Shown piece by piece: positions 9,510 through 21,560 of a stretch of 64,000 nt of DNA. How positions within the stretch are numbered: position 1 is the first letter of the stretch; every line of letters begins with the position of its first letter. The DNA comes from Thalassia testudinum (taxonomy: Eukaryota; Streptophyta; Magnoliopsida; Alismatales; Hydrocharitaceae), in NCBI GenBank assembly GCA_037157565.1, contig JAZHRO010000063.1:9468001-9532000 (forward strand). The letters run 5' to 3'. The translations under genes were made by a program, and so were the position numbers. The notes beneath the pieces were generated by a model. It had not been told where the DNA came from, searched no databases, and was given only the letters and a program-made list of their open reading frames with translations.

Positions 9510-10627
9510 ACAATCAAACCTGTCCTTAAATAGGCTAGCCTAAAGACCTACAAACTCTCAAAACCCGTCTTGAGATAAAGGAACGATTTGATCTACTTCC
9601 GTCTGTTCAATCCAACAAGTTAGAAGGAGGGACTGGGGAGAAGGTTCTTCCTTCGGCTTGCGCCTCCGGTTCCTAGTGTACCCCCCAGCCGCGATCGTTT
9701 GACTCTACTCCCCTAGCTAGACATCAGATTGAACAGTAGAAACAGACTAATCGAAAATAATCTCGTTCTAGGTTCTGAGGAGCGAGTCCAATCCTTAAGG
9801 CCAACGTCTACTTCATTTTATTTAGGGCTAGGTTTGAATGTGCTTTGGAATGTGATGGGCCCTTTAAATGGGTTGTGCCCTTAATGATTGATTGATTTGT
9901 GTGTGAGTGCACAACCAGTGGTTTTCAAGCAAGATTGTTTTTGATGTGGTGAATTTTAAGATTCAAATCTTGCTTAGTAGCTTTTAGGATTCAACTTTAG
10001 GTGTTTTCAATCAAGTTTCGTTGGCACACCAAGTTTTACAAGCACAGGTGAAGATGTTTTCCTTTAAAGTTTAAAAAGAATGTGGAGTGCCTGGTAAATC
10101 CCTAAGAGTTGAACCTAATTGGCAGCTACTTGATGAGTTGATTTTATTTGAAGTGGTGCGGCCCAATCAACTCAAACAATTGGCCTGTTGCACCACTTAA
10201 TTAGGCACACAAATGATTACCTAATCTGATTTCTACTCAATTATGTGTTTGGATGTGTGTACCGACTCCTAAGATTGGATTACCGGTTGAGTTTGAAAAT
10301 CAGATGAGGTTGTGTACCTCTGTGAGATTTTTTTTTTTCTTTTTAATGTGGGGGTTGGGGTGAGTATGGGTGTCAAACAACAAACAATCTAACCTTAGAG
10401 TTTATAAAAACACCTAGGTTGATTGATGTTTGAGTTATTATGTGATGAAATGAAATCTAATGGGTGGGAGGTGGGGGGTAACTCACAAAACCTTCCACAG
10501 CACTTTACTCCAATCTACTGCTTTTGCCTGCCTCGAAAGAGTACCTGCAATTACAATAAGAAAGGAGAAAAGTGAGGTAAATGATTTGTAAGTTACAAAA
10601 CACGAAGAGAAATCAAAGATCGTTGCC
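9510..10627 (-). other. Leader of element 1
   Basis: About 1.1 kb between primer-binding site and ORF1 with no supported gene. It resembles the leaders of elements A and 3 in places, for example around GAAGTGGTGCGGCCCAA (compare 46320-46333). Confidence 0.6.
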
Positions 10628-10645
10628 TCCCCGACAACGCCGCCA
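10628..10645 (-). promoter_or_regulatory. tRNA-Asp primer-binding site of element 1
   Basis: Minus-strand TGGCGGCGTTGTCGGGGA matches the complement of tRNA-Asp 3' end at 16 of 18 positions and sits three bases from the LTR end. It shows that the right-hand LTR is the 5' LTR. Confidence 0.9.
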
Positions 10646-10648
10646 AAA

Positions 10649-12398
10649 TGTTGAATGTGTACGAACCTATGCTAACGTGTTCGGTTTTGGAAAACCTGTC
10701 GTTGTAGTTCGAAAGCAAAGAATTCATGTTCAACAAATAAAATTTATACCGAAATTAAAATTCCGGGTCGAACACAGGGAGGCGAACGTTTGATTTAAAA
10801 ACTACGCGTTTCTTTTTATTTGTTACAGAATAATTCAATTTAGAACCATCTAATTATTTACAATAAATAGAAGAGAGAGAGAGAGTAAGAGAGAAAGAGA
10901 ATATTATACAGAGAAATCAAAATGAGATGTAGAATAAACAATGAATTTTTGTATTGAAGAGATTGTTCATTACAACTAGAAAGCGATAAATTTACTCTAG
11001 AAAGCATTAAAAGAATGGAGAGAGAAATGTCCTCCTCGACGATTGCTTGGAGGACGAGTAGATTAATCTAGAAAGCAGTAAATCTATACTAGAAAGCGAT
11101 AAAAAGAATAGGGAGAGAGAAATCCTCCTCGACGGTTGCTTGGAGGACGAGCCGGATGGGACGACGCCTGGACGAAGGAGAACGAAGCGAGACGAAGGAG
11201 GACGAAGCAAAAGAACGGGAACGAAGCAGCACGCCGTCGTCGTCGCGGGATCCACTTCCGAACGGGAACGAAAATTGGACTTTATCTCGCAAGAAGCATC
11301 CCAGGTGTGGGACAAGCTTCTCTTGAGCTTTGGAGGGGTAGAGAGGAGAAAGAAGGGATGAAAATTTCGTATGGAGGGGGTCTCCTTTTATAGTTGCAAG
11401 GAGTGGGAGCAAAATGGACATTACAACTTTAAAATAATAAATGAGGGGTCTTTAGTGACGGATAAAACCGTCGCTAAAGCCCCCAACGTGGGCATAGCCT
11501 CCGCCCCCACGCGTGCCCGCTCGGCTGCCTGCGTGCGTAATGCCTACGTACGTCCGCGAAGTCTCAGCGATCGAACGGCTTAAGACGCATCTTCGCCCGC
11601 TGCGCTGCGCGCCCGCCCACGTGCGATCGCGCGTTATGCGCGGGCATCCAATCGCACGTCGTCTTGATTGAGCGCGCGCGGCCGTTGGATCGCGATCGTG
11701 TGGTCGATCGGAGGCGCGCCACCGCTCCAAATTCTGCGTGGCGAGGCTCGAACACGCATCCCTACTTCGCATTAGAGCACTTGACCAACGCGCTGGGGTC
11801 GCGTTTGTGTCGAGCACCTGACTTCAGCGCAGGCGCATCGCAACCGTTGGATCTTGATTCAACGGCGGGGAAAGGCGGATGCAAAGACTGCTGAGGTTGC
11901 ATGTGGCCGTTTGGGCGGCCGAGATGGCACCACGTGGCGACATCTTGGCCGTCCATCTTCTGGAAGTTGTAGATGGTGCCACAGATGTCGGATTGACTCA
12001 ATTTTTGTGTCGTTGGGCTGCGATCGTCGATCCGAATTCATCCATGCAGTTGGATTTGTCATCTGAAGTGCGGATTTACACCATCCTGGCCCTTGATTTT
12101 CTAGGGTTCCCTGATCTCTATCTGATGCTATGGATGCCTGATTAGGGCGATCTTGGAGTCGTTGGACTCCAATCGTCACCCTGATCATATCCATACGGTT
12201 GGATCTTTGATCCGAGGCCCCGATAAAATGTTTGCCCTATCCAAGCACATAAAAGGAGACAATTAACCTCCATTTTATTCAAACTACTCTAAATGCGAGA
12301 TGATGCATGTTATGCAATATTTATATCATGAAATGCAATCCTATGCTTAAGAACATGCATAAATAGACATTTTAAGTAGTGTAAATGTGTTTACATCA
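10649..12398 (-). repeat. 5' LTR of element 1
   Basis: Partner of 4688-6442. It keeps the TATA box (11384-11393), the CACGTG core (11931-11936) and the stem-loop (12139-12186). It carries 17 bases (around 11641-11657) missing from the other LTR and lacks about 29 bases present there near 5018. Many differences are C/T or G/A changes at CpG sites. Confidence 0.93.
11384..11393 (-). promoter_or_regulatory. TATA box, 5' LTR of element 1
   Basis: Minus-strand CTATAAAAGG, identical to the copy at 5444-5453. This is the copy that would make full-length element RNA. Confidence 0.7.
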
Positions 12399-12403
12399 AT
12401 AAG
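12399..12403. other. Right target-site duplication of element 1 (ATAAG)
   Basis: Exact partner of 4683-4687. Confidence 0.92.
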
Positions 12404-12428
12404 AATGATGATAAACTGGCATTTATCA
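12404..12428 (-). repeat. LTR A, terminal 25 bp
   Basis: AATGATGATAAACTGGC followed by ATTTATCA completes LTR A after the element 1 insertion. The same end is seen in LTR B (12678-12701), which confirms the rejoining. Confidence 0.85.
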
Positions 12429-12701
12429 ATATCCAGCTGAGATGAGCTAGATCCAGCTACGGTTCAGCTGATTTCATCTTCTTCATCACTTTCTACCTTC
12501 TTGAGTGCTAGGGTTTTACAGGTATGATCATCTGCTTATCCTTAACACTCAAGTAATTATGTTAAAAACACAAAAAGTAGGCAATGCATGCCTAACCTAA
12601 GTAATGCCTAAATGCAACATGAAAACCCATTTGCAGAGTTAAAAGCCTAAGAGCTGGATCTGTTTTAGGGCTTATGAATGATGATAAACTAGCATTTATT
12701 A
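12429..12701 (-). repeat. LTR B fragment, same family as LTR A
   Basis: This 273-bp piece aligns to the LTR A end region (about 4430-4687 plus 12404-12428). It includes CTTCTTGAGTG, CAATGCATGCCTAACCTA and a TGATGATAAACT...CATTTATTA end. Its left part is cut off by element A. To its right copia-1 integrase begins at once, so LTR B had inserted into copia-1. Confidence 0.8.
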
Positions 12702-12894
12702 GAGCAATGTGGAGCTACTACCTTACTTTTGGGGGTATGCGCTAGAAACAGCAACATACATACTAAATAGGACTCCAACCAAATCCGTCCGTAAAACACC
12801 ACATGATATGTGCATGGGAGGAAGCCAAGCATCATGCAGTTACGCATTTGGGGTTGTATGGTTCATGATAAGAACATGATCCTAATCAATTGGA
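12702..12894 (+). pseudogene. pol: Copia-1 integrase fragment (upstream piece)
   Basis: Ty1/copia polyprotein fragment. The frame shows FWGYALETATYILNRTPTK and SVRKTPHDMCMGG, the C-terminal part of a copia integrase core, and then breaks. The same gene resumes at 24567 beyond element 2. Everything upstream (gag, protease, integrase N-terminus, 5' LTR) is outside the window, left of LTR B. Confidence 0.88.
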
Positions 12895-13149
12895 TGATAA
12901 GTGAGCATAATTATATGTTAACAACCTTAGATTTGTTGGTTTGAGGTGTTAGTTGCATTACATTTAGCTCATTATGTACATAATTGCATATTTTCATGAT
13001 AAAGGAAAAACTGTAATTATGAGACTCTTTTGTGCTAATTTGAGGTCTTGCTGTGTGCAAGAATCCTTTACTCAAGCTCATGAGGAGAAAAAGAAGGAAT
13101 ACTGGTCACCAGAGCTTCAATTTAGAGGAGAAGGATCATTTTAGGCCAA

Positions 13150-13350
13150 AAAAACCCTAGTCCTAACCCTAGTCAAAACCTGCCTATTTTAGCCTCACCC
13201 AAAACACTAATCCTAAGACCTAATCCTAACCCTAAACCAACCCCATTTAGCTCCCTAAACCCTTTCCTTAACCCTAGCCTTTATCCTAAACCTAGTCATA
13301 AAAACCTATCTCCCACTCTAGTGTCACTACTTCAATCCTAGCCCTAATCC
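13150..13350 (+). repeat. Telomere-like CCCTAA-rich stretch in element 2 LTR
   Basis: Degenerate copies of CCTAACCCTA and CCCTAAACC recur through about 200 bp. They are interspersed with other sequence and are also present in the 3' LTR at 22745-22935, so they are part of the LTR and not a telomeric insertion. Confidence 0.6.
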
Positions 13351-13798
13351 TATCCGATGGAGTTGAACATCTTATCCACATGTGTCACATAATTTTTCTA
13401 GACTACAATGACAAAAATAATCTTTGGAATTGATTGATAAAATGTAGCAATCAGTCAATTTAATTAGGCTTCAATTACATCCTATGATTTTAGCCAATCA
13501 AGATCCTAATCCTAATCCTAATTCCAAAATTTGTGACAACCTTTAGTAGTTCGACTATACCTTTCTCATTTTAAATTCAATTTGAATGATTCTACTTGCA
13601 TTTGAAAGCTTATCTCAAGGGCTATAACTTTTTTTTACATACAATTTGAAATTTGGAACATACAGATGCTGAAAATTTGAGACAATTAGGATTCCTACTT
13701 TCTTATTTAGATAAATCCTAAATCTAAATTTAATTTCCAAAACCTAAACCTATTCCATGGTCGCCAAGACCCCTTGGATGTCCCCCTTCTCTTTCTTC

Positions 13799-13806
13799 TT
13801 ATAAAG
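13799..13806 (+). promoter_or_regulatory. TATA box, 5' LTR of element 2
   Basis: TTATAAAG. The partner LTR has CTATAAATG at the equivalent site (23410-23418). Transcription would run rightward. Confidence 0.55.
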
Positions 13807-14977
13807 ACACCACTTGGCCTCCATTAGTTGCACACAATTGTCCTCGTTGCTCCTTCCCCCTTCTTCTTCTTCTTCTTCCTACCTCCACCTTCTTCTTCCT
13901 TCCCCTCCCTCTCCCACCTTCTTCCTTTACCTTCTTATTAGCTTTTAGATTACCTCAGTTGCTTAGGAATTCCCTTCCCTAGTTAGGTTCTCCCTTGCCT
14001 CCACCTTCTACTTTAGCTTCTTCTTCTCCAGGTTCTACTTTGACTACTTCTTCAACTTCTCTCTGATCTTCTCCAAGCATCCCTCTACTTTGTGGAGGTT
14101 GTGGCAACTTCTCCACCATCGTTGTGAGCCACTATCTTGCATGGCTACTTCTATCTCTTTCCCTTCTTTCTACTTCTTCTTCCTCTTCTTCTCCTTCTTA
14201 GTTTGCTTTCATAGCTGTGAACTCTTTCATTAGTAGAAATAAATTCATGTTTATGTTTACATCTCTCACTAGTCTCTTTGATCGTTATTTACTTGCTTTT
14301 TTATCTCAAAACACCAAAAAAAAGTACCTATGTGTTGTGTTTCCCGCATTTTGCATTTCCCATATTTTTGCAAATTTGCAATCCCACATATCAAAACTCA
14401 TTCCAACTATTTTACACTTTCAAAAATCACCCAATTTTTTCAATATGTTAGGATACTAGTAGGGAGTATTTCTGCAAAATTTTGAAGCCAATTTTTTTTT
14501 CTATTATTTTATAAAATTCATAGAACAACATGGGGTCAAATCCAAAACAAAACTTAATTTTCTAGAACTATTCGAATTTTAGGAATTTCCATACACCTCA
14601 AATTGATGCAAAATAAGTTGTAGTTGCTTCCTTATCTAGTCAAGATTCTTAGAAAAAAACAGTAGAAATTTAGGACATCATTACATATAGGTTAGACACG
14701 CATCTTGCACCATGGGTCAAAATAGATAGTTTGCCCTGATCTTAGAAAAAAATTCCAAAAAAATAGTAAAATACATTCCAAAATTCCAAAAACATTCTTT
14801 CATACTTAAAATTAGCTAGGAAGCAACTTAGCCAAAATCCTCCCTGTGATACGACTAGCACTCCCATATATTAAATTTTCAATCTATTACGAGTTCAGAA
14901 AAATAATTTTGAGTGATAGGTTAACTTATGGTACATTGACATGATTTAACCTTAAGCAGGTCTCTCACATCACTTTT

Positions 14978-14995
14978 TAGCATCGTAGCCGGGGA
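14978..14995 (+). promoter_or_regulatory. Decayed tRNA-Asp primer-binding site, element 2
   Basis: TAGCATCGTAGCCGGGGA matches the tRNA-Asp complement at 14 of 18 positions and lies five bases inside the LTR end. Differences are mostly transitions. Confidence 0.75.
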
Positions 14996-15745
14996 GGTGA
15001 CGCGTTTTGTTACTCTCTATTGCATGCATTTGCATTTATCTTGCATTTAGTTTGCATTCTTAGTACTAATTCATTTGCCTCTACTTGGTTTGTGCATTTT
15101 GTAGGAAGATTCAAGCCCTAGGCTAAGTCAGACTGGCCCAATCAACTACATGCCTCTCCGCTTAGATTAGGAATTTCATTAGTTAGGTTTATATTGTAAA
15201 AATAAAAAAATAAATTCTGATTCACACCCTAAAACCCACATGACACTAGAAGATATCTGTTTATGGGGCTTTAATTTTAGGGTTAAGCTACCTCTAGTGG
15301 ACTCGTATATTCTTTGGATTAACTTTCCTGAAACTATAATGCAATCTTGCATTGGACTTAACTATTAAAGGAAGTTACATCACCCACAATAACTTTATTT
15401 GTGAAGCCTTAAAAGCGGCAAGAGAAACTCTAAAGCATGTAATAGCAAGGCATGACCCTAAAAGATGTACATTTGTAATAAAACACCTTATTTGTTTGAT
15501 TGCCATTACACTGCACACTCTAAATTAATCTTTAAGGGCAAATACCTCCCTAACACCCATCATATTCTTGAGCACAATTATCTTAGCCCTAATTAAAAGC
15601 GAGTAGATGTGCCTTAGGTAGGATTTACTATCTGGGTGTAATAAGGCATGGCTACTTGGAATCAATGCCTTGTCTATTTAGACCAACTAGTGACTAGACA
15701 GAATGGTGTAATAACCACATAACCACTCGTGGTGCTCCGCCATGT
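14996..15745 (+). other. Leader of element 2, upstream part
   Basis: No coding signal. It continues at 17581 after solo LTR F. The junction matches the uninterrupted leader of element 3 (about 45840-45900, minus). Confidence 0.6.
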
Positions 15746-15750
15746 GGGGT

Positions 15751-17575
15751 TGATATGGAAAAATGTGATTTTACAAAAGATACAAATTATGTCATTGCAG
15801 CATGTAAATCCTATCATTTTTAAAATTTATACTCCTAGATAGTGAAGTATCTAATGTCATCTAAGGAGGAAACTTTAGTTGTAGAAATGATGAAACTCTC
15901 TCTTACTCTTTTGAAATCTCTCTTTTTTAAGGTTTTTGTGATTTTCAAAATATGGGGCAATGAAAGTGATGATAAATGCTAAAGTAAAAATTTGAAATAT
16001 GAAAGCGACAAAACCCAACCCTCCTAATCTCACCCTAAGCACATTTGGCCTAGGGTAATTAGGAAGTGTGTACGACTAGAAAATTTGAAGAAGCATAAAA
16101 TAAGGAAACACAAATTGAAAGGCAAGAAATTTTTATATTGAAAGAAGAAAAATTCGTAACAAAGTCAACTTGAACAACTCACTTATGTGGAGGAGTTCCA
16201 CATAAGCAATCTCCAAGTGTACATGAAAGGTTATCTAATACAAAATAAAGTGAAGAAATGATAATAGTAGTCTCGTGAAAATGGCAAAGTAGTCAATCTT
16301 CGCTCCAAAATTCAATGTGCTTCTTGACTTAAAGAAGACCTCATCCTTGCTCCTTTGATGATGCTCTCTAAATGCTTCTCCAAGGGTATACGTCCACCCT
16401 TCCTCCTCTACTTGACCATCCTCCTAGTGTGATCCTTGGCCATCCTCCACGGGAGATAGAATGGAGTATTAGAATCTAGACAGGGGTGGTAGACCTCCCT
16501 CCTAGACCCAACATCCAACCTAGCTTCCTTCATTGATGGTGGATGTATTTGGTGGAAGAATTAATGTGGCCAACGATGAGTTTTGGGTGGTGGTTAAAGG
16601 GGTATTTTATGGGAATGTAGGGGGGTGGTTATGTGGTGGTTAAAGGGGGCTTAAAGTTGACGCCAAGAATGCATTCAAGAAGGAGGTGGTTGTGTGATTT
16701 TTGGGGCCAAGTATGGAAGGCTAGGATGATGGTTTAAGGTGGATGAATGATGGATGTGGATGGTGGTTATAGGAGGAGAATTGTCACCAAGTGTGGAAGG
16801 ATGTAAGGAGATATTGGGTGGTGGTTATTCAATGGTTCTAGAAACACAATTGGTGCCAATTTAAGGTGATAGTTGTAGGGTTTTTGGTGCCAAATATGAA
16901 GGGATGCAAGGAGATGTTTTTGGAGGGAAAATGAAGAGGTGCTTGTGGTTCTTTGTGGTGTTTTTGGAGGGAAAAAGATGGAGCCATTTTAGGTAGAGGT
17001 TGGTGGAGTAGGGAGCTAGGTGGAAGACATGCAAGAGGAGAGCTTAGTAGCTCAACTTAGCTAGCTAGCTAAGAGCTAGTAGCTAAGTAAAGCTATCTTG
17101 AGTTGGTTTGAGCTAAGGTAGAGTTGCAGGTAGCTAAAAGGAGCTGAGATGTAGCTATCAAGGACTTCACAACTTAGCTTAGCTAGCTAGAAGAGAGCTG
17201 GTAGCCATGAGGAGCTAAGTTGAGTTGCCTTGAGCTAGTATGTAGCTGAGGTGGAGCTAGATGGGGCTGACTAAGCTAGAGAGGGAGCTGAGGTGAGCTA
17301 AGATGTAGCTGAGAAAGCTTCTATCTTCTTCTTATTAGTGTTTCTGCCTTTCTTTCTAGCTTGCCAAGGTTTACATAATTTGCAAACATCCTGCAATCCC
17401 TGATAAGCAAGCAATGCATATTAATAGAATAAAACACTAAGAAAACCTAATAATGCATGCAATGTCCTTAAATATGCATGTATGCTTAATGCAAGCCTAA
17501 TATTGCAATGCTGATGCAAATTACCTAGGAACTAGGTGTGGGTGCCTAAGGATGATGATAAACAAGAGGTTATTA
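15751..17575 (-). repeat. Solo LTR F, relative of LTR A
   Basis: TGATATGG...GGTTATTA, 1825 bp, flanked by perfect TSDs GGGGT (15746-15750 and 17576-17580). It shares with LTR A the start, a GTATCTA..TCATC..AGGAGG block and the AGCT-rich part (17035-17310), so it lies on the minus strand. No internal region remains, so LTR-LTR recombination is the likely origin. Confidence 0.88.
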
Positions 17576-17580
17576 GGGGT

Positions 17581-17781
17581 GTCCTAGGGGGTCCCTCTCA
17601 TCTAGCTAGCCAAGTAATTCAAGAGTCGAGGAGATTTAGTCAGACCCTAATTGTACCTAGATTAGGTCCTGCAGGGTTACACCTTAAGGCTAGAAATTTT
17701 TTACTTGATTTACTTAGTTAGGGGCACACATATTCTCTCTCCTATTCTATTCTTATCCCTTAAATTCTTCCAACACACACA
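17581..17781 (+). other. Leader of element 2, downstream part
   Basis: Starts GTCCTAGGGGGTCC and CTAGCCAAGTAATTC, which match the leader of element 3 on the minus strand at 45820-45870. The short open frame here (17536-17721) crosses an LTR boundary and is not a gene. Confidence 0.55.
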
Positions 17782-19740
17782 ATGGCTTTTACCTCTTATC
17801 CTTTAAACTTATTCTATCCCTAACATGATTATAATGCACATCCCAATTCGACCCAACAATATCCATCTTCTAATTGGGATAACTCTAACTGGGGATGCAA
17901 CTCGAGATTGCAATATTTAGATCGAACTCCTTATCCCCAAAATACTTATAACCTTAATCCCAATTCGACTCAACCATAACCATCCTCAAATTGGGATTAC
18001 TCTAGTCGGGGATCCAATCACTAGCCTAGATATCAATATCAAAACACTTATCCTCCTTAAAACCATCTTGAACATGGGTACACATCCTTTAATGATTATT
18101 CTAATCAAACCTGCAACTTAGGAGGATATTCAAGTCCTTACCCTACCCAAGATAACTCTCTATATGGGTCACCTGAACCAATTGACTACTCTTATTTGAC
18201 CCACAATTTGGAAAGGCTAACCAAACCTAGTAATCCTCGATCTTTGTCCCCAATGAACAATCTGACTGGCAGGATGACTTAGAACTTGAATTATTTTGGA
18301 GTAGAACTAAGGGAAGAATGGTGCCTCTAGAAGAACTAGATCCAGAAAATGATAAGATAGAGGACCCACCTAAAAATCTTAGCTTTAACACTAATTTTTG
18401 TTCAGGACCTTCTCATCCCACACCCTCTAACCTTCAACATCTTATCCCATGCCCATCTAAGTTGAATCTTAATTTTGGGTTTAACACAAAACAAGTCCAA
18501 GCTCAGTCCAAAGTTACTCGATTAACCCTGCGGCTAGACAATTAGAGCTAATGAAGAAAATTTTGAAGTTAATTGAGATGAAAATCTCTATGATGAATAT
18601 GCTCCAACAATTGGAAAAGAGACCCAATAGAAATTTCTAGATACACATCTTGATTTTATGAAGACATTGCAACAGAACCTAGGGGTGATTGAATTTATTA
18701 AATTTGAACTAGTCAAACCACCTATTGATCCTCCTATAATAGCAATGTTGGAAGAGACCTTGGACCAACATCCAAAAGATGTTCATAGATTGAATGATGG
18801 TTATAAAGATTTTGAGGAGGAGGCCAATTCAAATTTTATTGAGGATACTAAGGTTAGTGTCGCAACTGATTTGTATGAAAATCCTTATATTGAAGAAGAA
18901 TCTAATTTGGAGATATCTAATTGTGAAGAAGGGCCAACTAAGGAAATCAATTCTGAGGATTTGAATTCTAAATCAATTAAGTCCCTTGTATTGAGTTAGG
19001 AGAGGTGGAAGATGATGAATCAATTTCTAAACTTGATGATGAATTAATTAATAGTATCACCTCCCAATCAAACCCTAAAGAGCTTAGACTTCAATTAATT
19101 AGACTTGAAATTGATAAACCCAAGTCTATTTAATTGTTGATGACTCTATAGTCTTTGATTTTATAGAAGGGGTTGAGAAAATCCAGATTATCTCGAGTGA
19201 AAATCAAAATGAATTGGATGATAACAATATAAACATAATCATTCTGGAAGGAAATTTTGAGAGAGATGATTTGTGGAATTTGAGGGTTCCTTCATATTTT
19301 AAACTCCTTACTTTTATAAAGACCCTTGTGATACTTTTAACCTTGACTTAAGGAAGGGCATGGAACCTAAGTATGTGCAATCACTAGACTATCAATTTGA
19401 GTTGAATTATAAAGGGACACAAGCTTCTTAGTCTGACTATCTTTTGTGTGTCCAACCTTTCGACTTAGGTTACATGGACCTAAACCAAAAACTAAGCCTC
19501 ATGTTTGTGATCTTAAAAATAGTTGGATGCGGACTTGTCCAATTCACTATCTTAGAGCATCCACCTTTTCAGAATGGGGTTACACCACCAACTGGTCTAC
19601 ATATGTTAACACCTAATTTTTGAACTCCATGATCATAACTTGATTTTGATCTTATTCATCTCGGTAGACGGAATTAAACTATCTTCTCAAGTTTACATCT
19701 AGCTAAAGATGTAAAACTTAGTACTTGTTGGGAGGCAACC
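17782..19740 (+). pseudogene. Decayed relative of element 1 ORF1 and ORF2
   Basis: From the ATG at 17782 the broken frames show SSNWDNSNWGCNS and GYSSPYPTQDNS, matching element 1 SWDNSDWGYNS and GYTDPYPSSD, in a Y/S/P/N-rich setting. Later open pieces (18318-18545 and 18658-18999) are acidic. Near 19570-19700 come GLHHQLVYIC and GIKLSSQVY, matching the tail of element 1 ORF2. Many stops and frameshifts are present. Function unknown; the shared order shows a family trait and not a chance ORF. Confidence 0.7.
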
Positions 19741-19744
19741 CAAC
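19727..19744 (+). other. Stem-loop GTTGGG-AGGCAA-CCCAAC
   Basis: A perfect 6-bp stem (7 with the flanking T-A pair) and a 6-base loop directly after the decayed ORF of element 2. I recall a similar TTGGGAGGCAACCC motif from other plant Ty3/gypsy elements, but could not check it. Confidence 0.55.
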
Positions 19745-19899
19745 ACAATTTTGTTTGTATATATTAGGGTTCAAATTAGTTTATATATATTTAGTCTCTT
19801 TGCTTTTAAGTCTGGCTAGTCGAGCTTCATTATTGTAACTTAGAGTTTGGTAGGTGATATCCTCCCTTTATTTACATTTTCATGTACTTTTTATCATAT

Positions 19900-19934
19900 A
19901 ATGAAGACATTGCATAAAATAGGCATGGGGGTCG
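19900..19934 (+). promoter_or_regulatory. Internal G-rich (PPT-like) motif, element 2
   Basis: AATG AAGA CATT, then GCATAAAATAGGCATGGGGG. Same arrangement as in elements 1 and 3, after the ORFs and well upstream of the terminal PPT. Confidence 0.6.
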
Positions 19935-20199
19935 GTAGTATTATGTTGAATTTATTTTTTTCTAGTTCCAAGCACATTCATATATATATTTGCATCAAAA
20001 AAAAATTACGAATTGAGTTAGGATTGTGGCTAAATTTCAAGTACTAGAAGTCACCAATTTTATGAGTATGCATCAAGAGTTTGTCGCTTAATTAATCAAC
20101 TAGTGTACCTTCTTAAATGCGAATTTGTTTCAGAGTCCTTAACGAAACCTGTTGATTTAGGTTAGAAGCTGACAGAGATGGTATAGTGATTACTCTACA
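19935..20199 (+). other. 3' noncoding region of element 2, upstream part
   Basis: AT-rich, no coding signal or recognised site. Confidence 0.4.
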
Positions 20200-21560
20200 T
20201 ATAATGACAACAACTACACCATTTAGAGTCAATTTCGAGGGCGCATGCACATTAATATCATGTTACAACAGGTCTGGGAGCAATGCATGCATTTCGTATA
20301 CTATCTACATTTAGATTGTTTATAATTAATGATTAATGGCCATGTGTACAAGTGAATGATGAAATAGGTCTTAGATGGACAATCCAACCATGCGGATGGA
20401 TCTGAATCAATGATCGCAACCAAATGGTGTGAAAATCGATCCGATCAGACATCCGTAGCATCCTCTATAAGCATTTGAAGTCGAACCACCAGATAGTGCC
20501 ATGTGGCACCATCAAAGCTGTCTAGGCCACCCAAGAGCCACTACAGCCTCTCCCCATCGACACCATTAGATCTAGACCGTTGGATCTTCATCCAATAACC
20601 ATGAGCGTGATACGTATTATAAAGAGTTGGGAAGCCTTCTTAACACAAAGACCTTCATAGTTGGGAAGTGCTATGCTTAAGGAGAGGTTGTGGGTTCAAG
20701 CCCTCACGACCCTCTCAATTTTGCTTCAGCACCCAATTGGATAGCCACTACCAGCGCAGCGTGCAAGAGAGTGCCAGCGGTGAACGCGTGACCAGCATCA
20801 GCGAAAGCCAGCAAGCGCGGGTGCGCAAAGGGTGTGAGTAATCACCTAGTGCAGTAGCATGCAGCAAATTTAAGGTGAACGCATGCACAGCTGGGCGTGT
20901 GTAGCACAAGCACATGCCAACACAGCAGCAAGTTGCACACGAGAAGAGCGCAAGCCAGCTTGCAAAAATTATCTTTTTTGCCCGATTCAAGGTCCTCCTT
21001 GGCTTATAAAAGGGCCCCATGACTCCTTTTGCTACACATCTTCTACCAATCAAATCTCTCACTCCTTAGAGCCTCCAACCAAGATTTTGGAGCCACCAAC
21101 AATGCACTCTTTCCACCACCATGGCCACCTTGACATCCCTCTTTTCATATTTGATCATTAGTTTTCTTTGGCTCGTAGTTTCAATTTCGTTAAGCATGTC
21201 TCTAGCTTGGCTTTCTATGTTTGTAGTACATTTTTGCCATAATCTTAAGAAGTGATTTGCTATCTTTTTCTGTCAATTCTATGCCTTCTGAGTTAGGTTT
21301 GCTTTGATTATCCGCTACTATTATTATGCAAGTCTTTATTTAAGCGTAACTAGCGGCATTTGATCTACCCTGAATTTACTCTCTCCCCCCCCCCTCTCTC
21401 TTTTCGCAAGCAAATCAAAATAACCATGACAATAAATTAAGCGACTATAAAATCTGATTTTCTACCTCCCTGTGTTCGACACTTGGAGTCACATTTCCAT
21501 TTCTTCTTTAAAATTGATGTCGTAAACACATGCTATAATGAACGAATTACACTTATGTGT
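20200..21560 (+). repeat. LTR relic related to element 1 LTR
   Basis: Several blocks match the element 1 LTR read on its own strand: GATCC/CCGTTGGATCTT blocks (about 20400-20600), a TTATAAAAGG TATA box near 21004-21013, and CCTCCCTGTGTTCGACAC near the end (about 21465-21485). The relic faces rightward. Boundaries are approximate and no TSD could be assigned. Its presence would explain why this 3' region is about 1.3 kb longer than in elements 1 and 3. Confidence 0.5.

Larger units (their letters stand above)
4688..12398 (-). mobile_element. Element 1: young non-autonomous LTR retrotransposon
   Basis: Complete 7.7 kb element on the minus strand. The LTRs are 1755 bp (4688-6442) and 1750 bp (10649-12398), flanked by perfect TSDs ATAAG. 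The right-hand LTR is the 5' one, because a tRNA-Asp primer-binding site lies beside it at 10628-10645 and a polypurine tract lies beside the left one. By eye I count about 60 substitutions between the LTRs (about 3.5 percent), mostly transitions, plus a few indels. No gag, protease, reverse transcriptase or integrase motif is present in the 4.2 kb interior, only two ORFs of unknown function. It must have been mobilised by proteins from elsewhere. It sits in LTR A. Confidence 0.93.
12895..14972 (+). repeat. 5' LTR of element 2
   Basis: TGATAAGTGAGC...CTCACATCA, 2078 bp. It contains a CCCTAA-rich stretch (about 13150-13350), a TATA box at 13799-13806 followed by a pyrimidine-rich stretch, and an AT-rich tail. 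Open frames in it, for example 14217-14459, have no motif. Confidence 0.88.

Noticed and set aside
18318..18999. Possible host gene with acidic protein
   Set aside because: It is in the interior of element 2, in line with motifs shared with element 1, and is broken by stops.
20640..20730. tRNA-like segment (GGTTCAAGCCC string)
   Set aside because: A B-box-like GGGTTCAAGCCC is present near 20690, but no acceptor stem, A box or anticodon arm could be fitted.
21384..21402. Poly-C/CT tract as a regulatory element
   Set aside because: A short simple-sequence tract in a relic; nothing links it to a function.
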